Numbered from the stretch's first letter, positions 1 through 10,935 are shown. The stretch: DNA of 62,000 bases from Adiantum capillus-veneris (GCA_014529385.2 CM043963.1:70152912-70214911), one strand, 5' to 3'. Numbers and translations are program-made. Notes: generated by a model from the letters alone, not told the origin.

Positions 1-380
1 CTTGTTGCCCATCTTTACTAGGTTGTCATGTATATATACCACATAGTTGATTATCTTTGGGGTGCCTTTCGTCATTGCCCAAGTGAATGTCGTGGCAATT
101 GCACCTGGCAGCATCCTGTACTTCTGTGGCCTCTTCGTGCACATGTGGAAGTACTGGTTGTACAACTGGCTCATGATTGCCACTCTTGGGTTGGAAATGT
201 CTTCAAAGGTGTAATTCCCCTTCTTCTCATTGTACACCTTGACCTCATCCCTTCTTTTTGTTACACTATCCCCCTCATTGGAGAGGTCTAGTGCATCTGC
301 TACAACCCGCTCAGTGATTCTTATCTCTGTTTCTGGCCTGCCTTGTAGATCTGTTACTTTGGCCACTCCATCCTCTTTAA

Positions 381-1699
381 TTAACACTAGGTTGGTAATG
401 GGACACTTTTATGTCCTGTTAAGTGACCATTTTCCTTGAATTATTTCAAGAGTTTCAAAATGGATTTTGAGGTGCTATCTATCTAGAAAGTTGTCTCATG
501 AGCTGAAAAAAACTCGACATTTTTTTGGAATATCAATTCCATCTTTAACATTTTCCTTGCACAACATTTCACAACCTAAACTGTGTGAAAAAAAGGGTCC
601 AGTTTTTGGCTTTTTTCCACTTTTTGCAACTATACCACTCTAGAATTCATGTTTGTGAGGTCTATAATGCTAGAGAACTATCTTTAGTAGTCCTCAACAT
701 GTCCTAATGCTTCTAGGGAGAAATAAATATTAAAGTTGTAAGTTATGACCAAATTATAAAAATTATCAAATCCTGTTTTTTAGCCAATTTTAGCTCTTTT
801 ATGATTTTTTTGGTCGATTCATGATATCTAAATGCATTTTTTGATTTTCTATGTCGCATATTGTAACATAAAGCTAATATTCCTTGAGTTTTGGGGCACC
901 TAATACCCTATTTTGCATAGTACACAACGATGGTTGATTTTTTCAATTATAGAAGAAAACGAAACATTCTAGTATATCAAGTATAGCTTTTTCAATATTG
1001 TTAGTTTCTTGTGATAAATACATGCATTTTGTAGGTAGTAACCATATCTAGTCATAAGGATCAAATTTGGCTAGATATTGAATAGTTTCTATGGGATTCT
1101 ACAACTCATAATGTTGAGCCCAGTTTTTTCATGTTTGTTGTATTTAACACTTCATCTTTGTCCCCAAGATTCCCCTTGGCAAGAGATGTATTATTCTTTT
1201 GACATGATCCATGGCTCCTTATGAACATAAAGGACAATAGGGAACTAACAAAACATGCACATATTATTTGTATTGAGCGTGGCTATAGAAACTTTGATGA
1301 TAGGTTTGGAGAATGGTAAAAATTCAACTTTTTTGTACCTATTTATTTTGGCAAAACAAAAAATAGTGAGTGAGAAGCAATCATATGTTGTGATCACCAA
1401 CCCATTGAAGTTAACTAGGGAATTTATCTCAAGTCCTACAAAAATCCCTAATCTTATTTTTATGCAACAAAACGTAAGAAATGACTATTTTGATGAAAAT
1501 TCATTGGTCCATCAACTTTGGAGGCTTACCAAAAGATGAGAAATTTTACAAGTTTCTTATTTTTTCCATGTGTAGTAGGCCTTGAACTATAACCTCATGA
1601 AAGGATTTTACAAAATGAGTGGATCTACTATGGTTTTGGAGGTTTTTTTCAAAACCCTAAAAGGACACTTTTATGTCCTGTTAGGTTACCAACCTAGTG
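381..1699. mobile_element. Non-autonomous inverted-repeat element at TTAA
   Basis: The ends are inverted repeats, CACTAGGTTGGTAA at 385-398 and its complement at 1686-1699. TTAA flanks both sides (377-380 plus a second TTAA at 381-384 on the left, 1700-1703 on the right). No transposase ORF is present and the 1.3 kb interior is AT-rich. Removing the element with one TTAA brings the interrupted ORF into line with its second copy near 57090, which acts as an empty site. TTAA duplication is the hallmark of piggyBac transposons, whereas ends starting CACTA are typical of CACTA transposons with 3-bp duplications. The superfamily is therefore open. Confidence 0.75.
1663..1683 (+). repeat. Subterminal repeat of the TTAA element (mate at 401-421)
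   Basis: The same 21-base stretch, beginning GGACACTTTTATGTCC, lies just inside both ends in direct orientation. Its first 16 bases form a short stem (GGACA/TGTCC) around a 6-base loop. Subterminal repeats of this kind are often transposase binding sites; that role is inference here. Confidence 0.7.
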
Positions 1700-1872
1700 T
1701 TAATGCTTGTCACAAACTCCCAGACCATGGTGCAATAAGCCCATATACCAATTTTCAACCCATTTGGACATCAATTGCTATCTATGATGGACTTTCTACC
1801 CAAATTGTGACCTAAAGCCTGAATCAGCCAAAATGACATGTCTCTTTGCACAGAAGGCTAAATTTATGCTGG

Positions 1873-2464
1873 AGACATCCTACGCGTAGGATGTCTTTTT
1901 CATCAAAATGACATGAAATTTGTTCTGTGGGTAGTCCTTGGCCTATGGAACATGGCCATGTTCTTGGATTTAGATTTGGACAAGGATTGATGCTTGTAAG
2001 GGCCTGTGTGGTGTTTTTGGGCTCAAAAAGTGTATCATGAAGGTGTTGGGGGTAAAAAATGATTAGAATGGCTTCAAACTTGATATATGAGCTCCTGATG
2101 ATGAGGTGATTGGATCTGGAATGATCAAACATCCCTTGCAGGTCAAAAAAGTTAAATAGACATCCTACGCGTAGGATGTCTATTTCATCATTTTTTGCTT
2201 CTGACCATACAGATTGGTTGTTGATGTGTTGGTGAATGTGTTGTGCAAGTTTCATGGGATTTGAACAAGATTTGGTAGGTATGGCCCATTATTGCCTCTA
2301 TGCCCTAACTTTGCGTTTTTTCATGCATATGAGGTCAATTTTGGTCCAAATGTGATGAGACTTGGTGGATAGCTTATAAATGTCATTCAGAAAATGTGCA
2401 TGATGAAAAATGTTGGAGTTTGTGCCCAGAAGTTCCCTTGAGACATCCTACGCGTAGGATGTCT
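1873..2464. repeat. Three perfect 24-nt palindromes, 283-285 bp apart (array P1)
   Basis: The identical perfect palindrome lies at 1873-1896, 2158-2181 and 2441-2464. Its left arm is AGACATCCTA, the core is CGCG, and the right arm is the exact complement of the left. Start-to-start distances are 285 and 283 bp. The sequence between copies is only vaguely alike, so the palindrome is the conserved part. The array lies between the integrase-side ORFs and the unknown ORF of A1, the same place as array P3 in A2. Confidence 0.9.
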
Positions 2465-4050
2465 CCTAGTGATTTTTTTATGGATGGTGCTCCCAGTGCT
2501 TGCCTTTGGTCCCCCTGAGTCCCTTTTGAGCCTAATTTCAACAAAGAAGTCAAATGGATAGAGAATAACTCCCTATGTGGACTTCAGAGCCTCTGAGCCA
2601 TTTTTTGACTTTTGGAGTGCTTTTTGGCGATGAAATTTCTTGATGTTGGTCTCCATACCTTCCCGATCCCTTGGGGATCCTTGCCGTATGGTTTTTGTCG
2701 ACTTTGGCTTCACCGGAGCTTCATTTGGCAATTTGTCGCTCTAAAAGCACCCGTGGTTGCGTTTATATACCTTCGATGATTTGTGGTGGTCTACCCTCAT
2801 AGGACTTGGTTGTTGATGGTCTAGGAAGGCCGCTCGTGAAGTTTGTTGGCAAACGGACTTGCGGTGTGGCCGCAAGAGCAATTTGACGCTTTGTGTGTCT
2901 GATGCCATTTCTAAAGTTTAGTGCCGCCTCGGGTTACTTTTTGGTCATGAGGGTCACATAGACTTGTCGAGCATGTCGAGATGCTCCTACCCATGAATTT
3001 TGGTAGCATTTGGTCGCTGTTTTGCCGATTTCCCATTTGGTGGCTTCTTGCGGGTTTCTGGGAATTAGGGTTTTTCCTGTTGGTTTTCTACTGCCTTTGG
3101 ACATCCAGGACTGGTCTCCTAGGCTAGGGTAAGCTGCCGATGAAGTCTTGTTGCTTTCGGGTTAGCCGTTAGGCCACCGTCTCTACTTGTAGGTCACTAC
3201 CGCCCATTTTGTGTGTGACCCCTACGCTAGTTTTCGGGACATAACGACAAAATGCGCGAAAAGCTCAAGGTGGTGAGCCTACCTCTCATGTCTGGAGCTC
3301 ATCGGGTAGTCGTGCGCATCGTAGAAGATGCTGGAAGGTCGGTCCGCTCTAGGTGGCAGAAGCTCTCTCCACAAAGTCAATAGTGAGAATGAGCTAAAAA
3401 TGAGGTGAAAATTTCTTATAATGGAGGTCCCCGAACCACTTTTCATGAAATTTGACATGTGCTCCTATCTTCTTGCGAGATGCGGTTTAGGCTCAAAAGT
3501 TTCTTGATTTGGACTCCATTTGCTCTGTTTATCAGAAATTTGGTATTCTGGTCAAAACTTGGTCAAAACACTCTTTCCGCTCTAGTTTCATAATTGCACC
3601 CCCACTGTACCATAGGTTGTCCTATAGTCACCGATCATCCCCATATTTGTTGTTTTTCATCATGACCGTTTTTCACCTGCTTTTTGTATTTTTGAAGTTT
3701 TTCTCTCGAAAATTAGCAAAATTAATAGGAAAATAGCAAATCAAACCCAGAAAATCCCCAAAAATCATAATAAATCACAAACATCACCGCAAAACATCAT
3801 ATACACTCTCATGCAATTTTTATGGCCAGATTTCTCCGTTTTACCAATATTTTGCTCGAAAAATGGCTATTTCTACTTATATACACACACCTAGGGGCTT
3901 GATTTGGCTTTTGGCCCCATATACCTATAGATACATGCTGTATAAGGGCATATGTACTTGGGTTACTCCAGAAAATTTTGCAATCAAACAACAACCCTTA
4001 AAATAGTCAAAAATCATGCCCTTTTTTTCTCTTTCTGTTATTGGTTCCGC
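2465..4050 (-). other. Non-coding region of A1 between pol and unknown ORF
   Basis: No convincing gene is present. Read on the minus strand, parts match 55200-55900 of A2: a block with GGAGAGAGCTT around 3360, the stretch ACATGAGAGGTA ending at 3281-3290, a segment with AAAGCGTCAAATT near 2890, and one with CAAAGTCGACAAA near 2705. This shared layout shows that the non-coding stretch is part of the element. ATGAGAG followed by GTAGGC at 3289-3277 could be a start codon followed by a splice donor. Confidence 0.6.
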
Positions 4051-4060
4051 ATTTACGAAT

Positions 4061-4076
4061 GCCTCCCCCCCTCCTA
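4061..4076 (-). promoter_or_regulatory. Polypurine tract-like site of A1
   Basis: On the minus strand this reads as a run of G and A (GGAGGGGGGGAGGC). It follows the end of the protease-like ORF, and A2 has a counterpart at 54526-54541 in a similar surrounding sequence. Purine tracts prime plus-strand DNA synthesis in LTR elements. If this is the 3' tract, the LTR should start next to it; if the unknown ORF belongs to the element, it may be an internal tract. Confidence 0.45.
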
Positions 4077-4536
4077 GCTGGAGTCCTCCCGGACGACAAG
4101 GTATCGCCTCGGAGTATCTGTCGTGCATAGGTTGAAAATTTGTGCTAATGCCTTGCCGATTAATGTGGCCCTATTTTATGTATACTCGGTCAATGCATGG
4201 AAAAATTAATGCTGTGCAAGAGAAGGGAATAAGCAAGATGCTTATTGGCATTCGCCGTCGAAGTTTCCTGTTTTCTTTGCAAGTAACAACTGTAACTCTA
4301 CTGCTCTCTATTTAATTTTTGTTTTTGCAAAAGGAAATTGCTTCGCCGACACTGTTGTGATAGAGCCGTAGGTGTTTCTAAGGAGAGAATTGGCTGGGCG
4401 GGAATCGCTATGGGCCATATTGCCTTTGCTTTCCATTGGTATTTTGTTTCTGTCGGTTTTCTTAGATGTTTTGGCACTTCCTTGTTTGCCCCTAGTTTGT
4501 TGTTGATTGGCATCCACATAAGTCGGTTTTCCTTTT

Positions 4537-5478
4537 TCAAATGCAGCTGTCTGCCTTCCATTGTTGCTTGTACTGAAGGGAGTTCCTTTTGATTTTGTTT
4601 TGGTATCCAAATGCAAGTGACATTTGGTTATGGTTAAGCATTTTCTTTGGGATCCATATCTGTTTTATGCCCTTGGTTTTTGGTGGAACCATTTGCTTCA
4701 TTGGAATTATTTCGTTGCATTGTTGTTTGTCTGCCATGTCATTTCTATCCTTCCGCATCCATACTTGTTCCCCTGGTTTTGGTAACCTAGATCTTTGCAT
4801 TGTGGCCAGTGACTTTGTATGTTTGTAATTAGCATGTTTGGCCTTTACTTGATTGTTGGTCTTGGGTATCATGTTGTTCTTTGATGGCATTTTTGCTTTT
4901 GTTTTTTTTTTTAGTGATTGCCTGGCTTGCAGTTGATCATTCTGGTATTGCTGAGCAAAGGCTATCATCTGTTGTTCATGTGCATGCTGGATTTTGACTG
5001 CCTTTGCATTCCAATCTATCTGTACATTGTACTCTTTTTGCCAAGGTTGCCCCAACATCATTGGGTGTTGTGTGCTTTCATCCGCCACCACATAGAATTT
5101 GTGTGGGTAAATATATTGATGTATCTGTACATGCAATATAGTCCATCCCAATGTTTTCAATGGGTGTGATGTGCTACTTTCCAACACTTGAGGAGTAGGA
5201 TGAAGTTGACCTGTGAATTTGAGTTGTTGGTATAATCCGTAAGAGATCAAATTTACTTGAGCTCTCGAATCAAGCAATGCTGTCGATTCAACTTGATTGT
5301 TGCCCGCTTTGGCCGCAATTAGTGGCTCCACTGTGTCTTCATCCAACTTCGTCATTCGAATGGCATTGATTCGCAATGGTGGTCCACTTTGTTGTTGTTG
5401 TCGCAGAAATCTTCTTTTTGCAATGCGTTCTTTTGCTTCTGCTTGAGCTTCTTCTTGTACTCGTTGTTTTTCCTTCAT
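4537..5478 (-). CDS. 3' ORF with second retropepsin-like domain (A1)
   Basis: This 313-residue frame follows the integrase C-terminus, separated from it by a single stop codon just before its first Met. Residues 1-30 are charged and Gln-rich (probable coiled coil). A retropepsin-like segment follows: ALLDSRAQVNLIS at about 66-78 and, later, MMLGQPW, in the positions of the D-T/S-G active site and the LGxPW segment of Ty3 proteases. The Gly of the D-S-G triad is Arg here, so the domain is probably inactive. The tail is rich in Lys and Gln with short W-I/M-P/R-K motifs, and continues in another frame to about 4298. A2 has the same ORF at 53188 with an intact D-T-G. This is in addition to the usual protease at 9960-9990. 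Confidence 0.75.
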   Translation of the reverse strand: MKEKQRVQEEAQAEAKERIAKRRFLRQQQQSGPPLRINAIRMTKLDEDTVEPLIAAKAGNNQVESTALLDSRAQVNLISYGLYQQLKFTGQLHPTPQVLESSTSHPLKTLGWTILHVQIHQYIYPHKFYVVADESTQHPMMLGQPWQKEYNVQIDWNAKAVKIQHAHEQQMIAFAQQYQNDQLQARQSLKKKTKAKMPSKNNMIPKTNNQVKAKHANYKHTKSLATMQRSRLPKPGEQVWMRKDRNDMADKQQCNEIIPMKQMVPPKTKGIKQIWIPKKMLNHNQMSLAFGYQNKIKRNSLQYKQQWKADSCI

Positions 5479-6595
5479 TCATTTTTTTCCTTGATGAATT
5501 TGTTGGAGCATATCCTGTGTGAGTGGTAGATGATATCTCTTTAGTCGACATCCACTAATCCAGTTTGGTATTCCTTCACCTGCTAATGTAGCAAGCTTGA
5601 CAGCTCCACTTTGTGATGGATCACTAATCACAAATGGTCCCATCCCTCACTTTTTAAGTTTCTTGGCATGTTATTTCAAAGTATAAACAAGTATGTAATC
5701 ACCTGTTTTGAACTCTTTAGTGCGCACATGTTTGTCAAAAAATTCTTTTTGTCTTCTCTTTTTTGCATAGATTGAAGCTATAGCTTGTAATCGGAGTTCA
5801 TCTAGCTTTTCAAGATCATCAATTCGTGAAGAGAGCTCATGCCCTGTCCATTCTAAACTTTTTGCTACTCGTAGAGTTGGAATCAAAAACTCTATGGGTA
5901 GTATAGCATTTAGGCCAAACACCATGTTGTATGGTGTTGTTCCTATTGATGTTTTGTAATCTACCATGTATGCCCATAGTGTTGAGTGTAGCTGTTGATC
6001 CAAATCTGTTCTTGATTCTGACACTTTTTTAGTTAGAACCGTGCATAGTATTTTATTTGTGGCTTCAGCTTGTCCATTGGCCTGTGGATGGTATGGTGCA
6101 GATTTCCTATGTATGACCATGAATTCCTCTAGCAAATATTCAATGACTTCATTGAGAAAGTGTATTCCATGATCACTGACAATTTCTATTGGTAACCCGT
6201 ATCGTACAAAAACATTCTCATATAAAAATTGTGCAGTGGTGCGTGCATCAGCTTTTTGTGTTGCCTTGGCTTCGACCCATTTTGTGAGATAGTCCATAGC
6301 CACAATGATATATTGGTTATGGGTGTGATATGCAGGGGGTGATATAGGTCCCACAAAATCAATGCCCCATTTTGCAAATTCTCTTGCGCCCATCATTGGT
6401 CGTAGTGGCATCTCATCTTTTTTTATTGGCACCTTGGTGCGCTGACAGGCGTCACAACGCTTTAAAAACTCTTTAGCATCCATGTGCAATGTAGGCCACC
6501 AAATTCCTACGGTTAAGAAAATTTTTGCCGTCTTATCGCCCGAAAGATGGCCTCCACTTATTCTGTTATGTGCATGTTCTAGAATCAGCAGTTAT
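5479..6595 (-). pseudogene. Integrase: second zinc-binding module, core and C-terminus (A1)
   Basis: Integrase inserts the element's DNA copy into the genome. The zinc-binding part shows EHAHxxxxGGH near 6545-6580 and CDAC near 6450-6465. The core has WGIDFVGP with the first catalytic Asp, VSDHG with the second and GQAEATNKI with the Glu, in DDE order. After the core come KTGDYILVY and then a conserved NWISGCRL-x-x-Y-x-LPLT segment that leads into the next ORF. There is no chromodomain. Stops near 6592, 5671 and 5479 break what was one polyprotein. Confidence 0.85.
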
Positions 6596-7626
6596 TCGCT
6601 TTCACTTGCACAGATTCTAAGTTGATTGTCCTTTCCTCGCTTATAGAGTTGGTTCCCAATTATCTGGAAGTCACGAGCTTCCAGCTCTATAGCTTTTTTT
6701 TGTGCTCTTGTGATGTTCTCAGGGAACGTCCTGGTGGTTAAGAAGTCAATGATATATTGACTCCATGCAGGTGCTATGTTTACCTGAAACAAAGTCGCGT
6801 GATCCACTGGTCGTTTTGCACTACATATAGTACAATTGGTAACATACGAATGTGTGTCCGCATACATAGTTGGCCAATAAATCCCTAGATGTTTCAGTCT
6901 CTGGTGTGTTTTCACTGTTGAACAATGAAATGCACAATTCTGGACATGTGCCTCTTCAAGGTAGCACTCGAATTCTTCCGGATTTATACCTAATCGTAGG
7001 ATGAGGTCCGATCCAAAATGATACAGCCGTCCTGCTATCAACTGGAAGTTTTTTGTTTGTCGAATTGTTTGTTGTTTGGATCTGTATTCCGTATTATCAA
7101 ACCCACTTCCAAAGGAAAGAATGCTAACAATTTCCTGAGACCATTTGGGTACCATCTCAATATTGAAAAGATAAGCATCTGGTATGTCATCATCTACTCC
7201 TTCAGGAGCTTCCCCGTTGTGTATCCTTGAAAGATGATCTGCTTGTAAATAGGTTTTGCCCTTCTTGACCACCACTGTGGAGTCAAATTCTAGTAATATA
7301 ATAAAGTAGCGTACAATTCGCCCTGTATTGCAAGGTTTATTTACCAGATACAAAAGAGCTTGATGATCTGTGAAGAATACAAATTTGTTTCCAAGCAAAT
7401 AATGCCGAAATTTCTTTACAGCATAAATCATTCCTAACCCTTCCCGCTCGGTGGTTGTGTAGTTATTTTCCGTACTGTTTAGCTGTTGACTCGCATAGCA
7501 AACCGGAAAATCCATTGTTCCGTCTCCAGGTTGAGCCAGAATACTTCCAATGGCATATACTGAAGCATCAATGTGAACATGGAATATCTTTTCCAATCTA
7601 GTGCCTTCAGTACAGGTGCTGATATA
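6592..7626 (-). pseudogene. RNase H and first integrase zinc-binding module (A1)
   Basis: The first part is a Ty3 RNase H: HIDAS at the first catalytic position, then the TTEREGLGMIYAVKKFRHYL segment and FFTDHQALLYL with another catalytic Asp. RNase H removes template RNA during reverse transcription. After it comes a complete HHCC-type module, with EEAHVQNCAFH near 6930-6955 and NCTIC near 6825-6840. A linker containing ATLFQV and WSQYIIDFL leads to a second LIGNQLYKRGKD-like start and the second zinc-binding module at 6415-6595. The RT frame overlaps the start here with a frameshift around 7590-7630. Confidence 0.85.
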
Positions 7627-8620
7627 ATGTTTTCCTTCAGCTTTTGGAATGAAGTTTCACACTCCTCGGTCCAATCGAAATTGACTAGCAACCGATACAG
7701 AGGTTGTGCGATAACCGCATACATGTATATGAATCTTCGATAATATCCGCAGTGTCCCATGAAGGATTGCACTTGTTTCGCATTGGTAGGCTTGGGTAGG
7801 TCTACAATGACTTTGAATTTGTCTAGGTCAGTGGTTATGCCATTTCTTGAGACAATGTGTCCTAAGATGTGGCCTTGCTTAACCATGAATACACACTTTT
7901 CCGGGTTAAGACAGATTCGATATGTCCTGCATTTTTCAAAAACCTTTTGCAAATGGTAAATATGCTCCTCTTGTAGAAGAGATTGTACACAAAGATCATC
8001 CATGTAAATTTCTAAGAATATTCTTAGGTATTCCTTGAATGCGTGCGTCATTAACCTTTGGAAAGTGACTGGGGCATTAGTTAAGCCAAACGGCATAACT
8101 CGATACGCATAAATTCCCCATTCTATGGAAAATGCTGTTTTGGGTTGATCCTCCCTTGCTATTGCCAGTTGGTTATATCTTGAAAACCCATCCAGAAAGG
8201 AATAAGCCCGTTTCCCGGCCACCCGCTCAAGTACATGTTCTGTGATTGGCAAGGGATAATTATCCCTTATGGTGGCTGCATTTACCTTTTTGAGGTTTAC
8301 ACACACTCGCAGTTTTCCATTCTTTTTGGGAACTACCACAATGGGTGACACCCAATCTGTATGTTCGATTTCATAGATGAATTTAGCTTCCATCAGTTTA
8401 TCAATCTCCTCTTTGATTCGTTTACCAATGTGTCATTATATGTATAAGGACGTTGTTTGCTAGGTTTTGCATCCGACTTCAAAGGAATTGTATGTTGGCA
8501 TATCGATGGATCAACTCTTTTGAGGTCTTTATAGGACCAAATAAACACATCTTTATACTTCTTGAGAAGTTGTGTTAGCGGTTCTTCCTCTTCAGGCTCT
8601 AAATCGTTAGCTATATAGAC
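7600..8620 (-). pseudogene. Reverse transcriptase (A1)
   Basis: This copies element RNA into DNA. Visible motifs in order are SPIVVVPKKNGKLRVCVNLKKVN, YPLP, FSRYNQLAI, the FGLTNAP segment and the catalytic EIYMDD at 7998-8015, then LGHIVSRNGI and the thumb segment FMGHCGYYRRF. These are typical of Ty3 elements. The frame upstream of the Met at 8393 continues with RT-leading sequence (VDPSICQHTIPLKS) to about 8620 but with interruptions. All core motifs, including the catalytic Asp pair, are still present, unlike in A2, where this whole region is gone. Confidence 0.9.
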
Positions 8621-8906
8621 TGGCTGAGGCTTTTCACCTGGTTCTGCAAGGTCTATCTTTTTGTATTTTCTGGCCCATCGTAAGATTCTTGGTTTGTTCT
8701 TTCCCTGACTGGTGGTGTCATGATGATTTTTCTGTCATGGATAGTAAATTTTCGATAGTGTGATGGTACATTCATGTTTCCCTTTTCTGACTCCCCTTTA
8801 CCATCACTATCTTCTTCAGTAGTCCATATCTCACTTGTTTCAGTTCTTGGTATTTCTGTTTACGCTCCAATTTGGTCCACTATTGGTCTTTTGTTGTTTC
8901 TTTTTT

Positions 8907-9830
8907 TTATTTTTTTGATTTTTGTGATTTTGTTTCAGTTTTAGCTTTTCGTACCTGTTTTATTTCCTCTCGCGTTCTTTCTTTTCGATCTTTTGAGAAT
9001 CTTCCTGATATGTGATCTTTTACACAATCCTCTGCTTTCACAAGCATCAAATAGTGAGCTTTACCTTTTATCTGGGGCATCAGGTTCTCTCTCGCTTTGT
9101 TTCCTGCTCGTTTCCTCCTATAACGTTCCTGGCATCTAGGGTGTTGATTAGCAAAATCATAAAACTTGATATTCTCGGTTTCATTTCCACGCTCACTTGA
9201 GGTGTCTGAACACTCATTATCTGAACACTCATTATTATTTGCATCATCATTTACTTCCAAATGTTCAGAGGAGTTGTAAAACTCTTCTTGTTCTGGTGGT
9301 TCTACCGTCTCATCTCCTGGTATAATGCTTACCATGTAGTAGGGTAGCACATCATAGCCATCCTTATCGCAAAATTTTGTTGTTTGACAGTCTGTAATGG
9401 TACAAACATCCAATGTTGCTAGTATGTGTTCCCATTCTAGAGGTTCCAAGGCATCTTCGGGGAAAGGTTCCGGAATATACTCTTTGTCCTCTATTGCTCT
9501 TTCTAAGACGCATTCCTCTCTTCTTAAGCTTCCACAATGTGAAGCTCCGCACATCCATAGCTCTTTTGGTTTCCCTAACCATGCTGAGAGTTCTGATCCT
9601 GCTACTATAGCTGAATCAAACTCTTCCACAGGTGTTTGGTTCACATCTTTGTAACTATGGTCTTTCAGGTGTATTTTAGTTGTTGTCTCGCCATGTCTGA
9701 GGTATATGTGGTCATAATCCCAATCTTGGACCATCTTCAATTGTCGCATGAATGGTCGTCCTAAGATGATCTCATAATTGTTCTTTTTGTCGAAATCGAC
9801 TATTGCAAATGTATGCTCATACTCGATTCA
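8907..9830 (-). pseudogene. Protease C-terminus and protease-RT linker (A1)
   Basis: The frame starts upstream of the Met at 9749 with NYEIILGRPFM, the conserved C-terminal segment of retropepsin, and continues through a region shared with A2 (ELWMCGAS, DVC, FCDKDGYD). A frameshift near 9815-9830 separates it from the protease active site. The second half is acidic, then strongly basic with many Lys and Arg. I recognise no further domain in the linker. A2 has the matching region at 50080-50820. Confidence 0.75.
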
Positions 9831-10927
9831 CACGAAGTGACAATCACTTTTTCTAAAAGTCCTAGAGGCTTCTCCATGAACCCATCTGCCAATTGCAGTT
9901 TCATTCTGGTAGCCCTCAAAGTTGGTTTTCCCCATTTTTTCCAGATTTCCTTGGTGGCGATAGCAACTCCCGCTCCATTGTCAATAATAGCTTTGGAAGC
10001 CACTCCTTGGAATTCTACTGGTAGCGTGGTGTTTCCATCTTCTCCCTCGCAGTACTCTCCAACCTTGTTCAATGGTACTGGCCTAGTGTTTAGTTGAGGC
10101 CTGTCCAACTCTTTCATCCCTTCCTGTAGCTTCAAGGTGGGGTCTTTCACTCCAAATGTTTCTAGGTATTTACCTTCTATGGTCCACATGTTTGGTCGTA
10201 ACCTTAGGAGTTCTGCCAATGTGATTGTGCATGCCACCGGAGTGGACAACAACTCAATCAATCTTTGCGAATCCATCACTTTGTTAGAAGAAAGTATTTG
10301 CGATGGGATTGCTCTCACTTCCAACTTAGCTTCATATTCTCCTAGGTAAGAGGGTAAAGTTTTCAGCGAGCCTGGTTGACTGTGCCCCGAACTAATTGAT
10401 CCTTGGTCTCCCCCTTGTGAATGTATCTCAAAGTTCATTTGTGACCTTGCCTCAAATTCTTCAATAGGAGGTAAGATCACATTCTTTTCTTTTCTCGTGA
10501 TATTCATGTGGTTACTCATCCTATTAGCCTCGTTGGCCTCATGGATTTGCTTCCATAGATCGTTTAGACCGCTACAGTCCTTACTCATTTCTGCCAATAT
10601 TTTAGGCTGGGACCCGTCACTTGTCCCATCTGTGGTATTTGGCATTATGATAGTCTCTCCTCGGGACTCACAGGCATTAGTGAGTCTTTCCTTTGTTTCT
10701 ACATGTTTTTCTAAAGTTGGTTGGATAGGGGTTGGAGCTGGTGCCTCATGCCAATTTGCAGGTTTACCCAGCAGGTCTTCCATTAATGATTGAGTTGTTT
10801 CGATCATCTTTTTACACATATCCAACCTCTGTTTTTCTATTTCTGCATATGGATAAGTCATCCATCTTTGTTCCTGGGTTTGGTTCCTTTTAAGTCTAGA
10901 TTCATAAGCTTTTAGCAGTGCATCCAA
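9800..10927 (-). pseudogene. Gag-pol junction with first protease (A1)
   Basis: Residues 1-250 are a charged region without a known domain. Shared segments with A2 are TLKSLPSYLxE-like sequence (here LKTLPSYLGE), STPxxCT and LRLRPNMW. The protease follows: AIIDNGAGVAIATKEIW at 9955-10005, where the active-site Asp lies in D-N-G in place of the usual D-S/T-G; A2 has D-S-G at the same place. Retropepsin cuts the Gag-Pol polyprotein during particle maturation. The frame ends early at 9800 because of a frameshift. The preceding gag end stops at 10936, so this may have been made by readthrough or frameshift. Confidence 0.75.
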
Positions 10928-10935
10928 CTGCTCAT

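Larger units (their letters stand above)
1..1800 (-). pseudogene. Unknown Ty3-linked 3' ORF, copy 1 (split, partial)
   Basis: A minus-strand frame runs from about 1800 to 1700, is interrupted by the inserted element at 381-1699, resumes at 380 and leaves the window at 1. I recognise no known domain. It matches the plus-strand ORF at 56750-58268: both have an IKEDG segment followed about 30 residues on by a V-A-x-A-L segment, then a block with LYxQxFH, KRP and ATTF. The first block spans the insertion site and the second lies at about 1-220. The similarity is moderate, so the two copies are old relatives and not a recent duplication. In both elements the ORF lies about 2.2 kb downstream of the integrase/protease ORF on the same strand. 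Function is unknown; a structural or envelope-position protein is possible but unsupported. Confidence 0.7.

Noticed and set aside
28-291. Plus-strand frame of 87 codons at the left edge
   Set aside because: It lies opposite the minus-strand unknown ORF, which has a relative at 57 kb; the plus-strand frame has none.
381-1699. Classification as a CACTA transposon
   Set aside because: The 3-base flanks differ (TAA against TTA) while TTAA is present on both sides; the CACTA start alone is not enough. Kept open.
1873-2464. Regularly spaced repeats as a CRISPR array
   Set aside because: Spacing is about 285 bp, the repeats are perfect palindromes, and the context is a plant retrotransposon.
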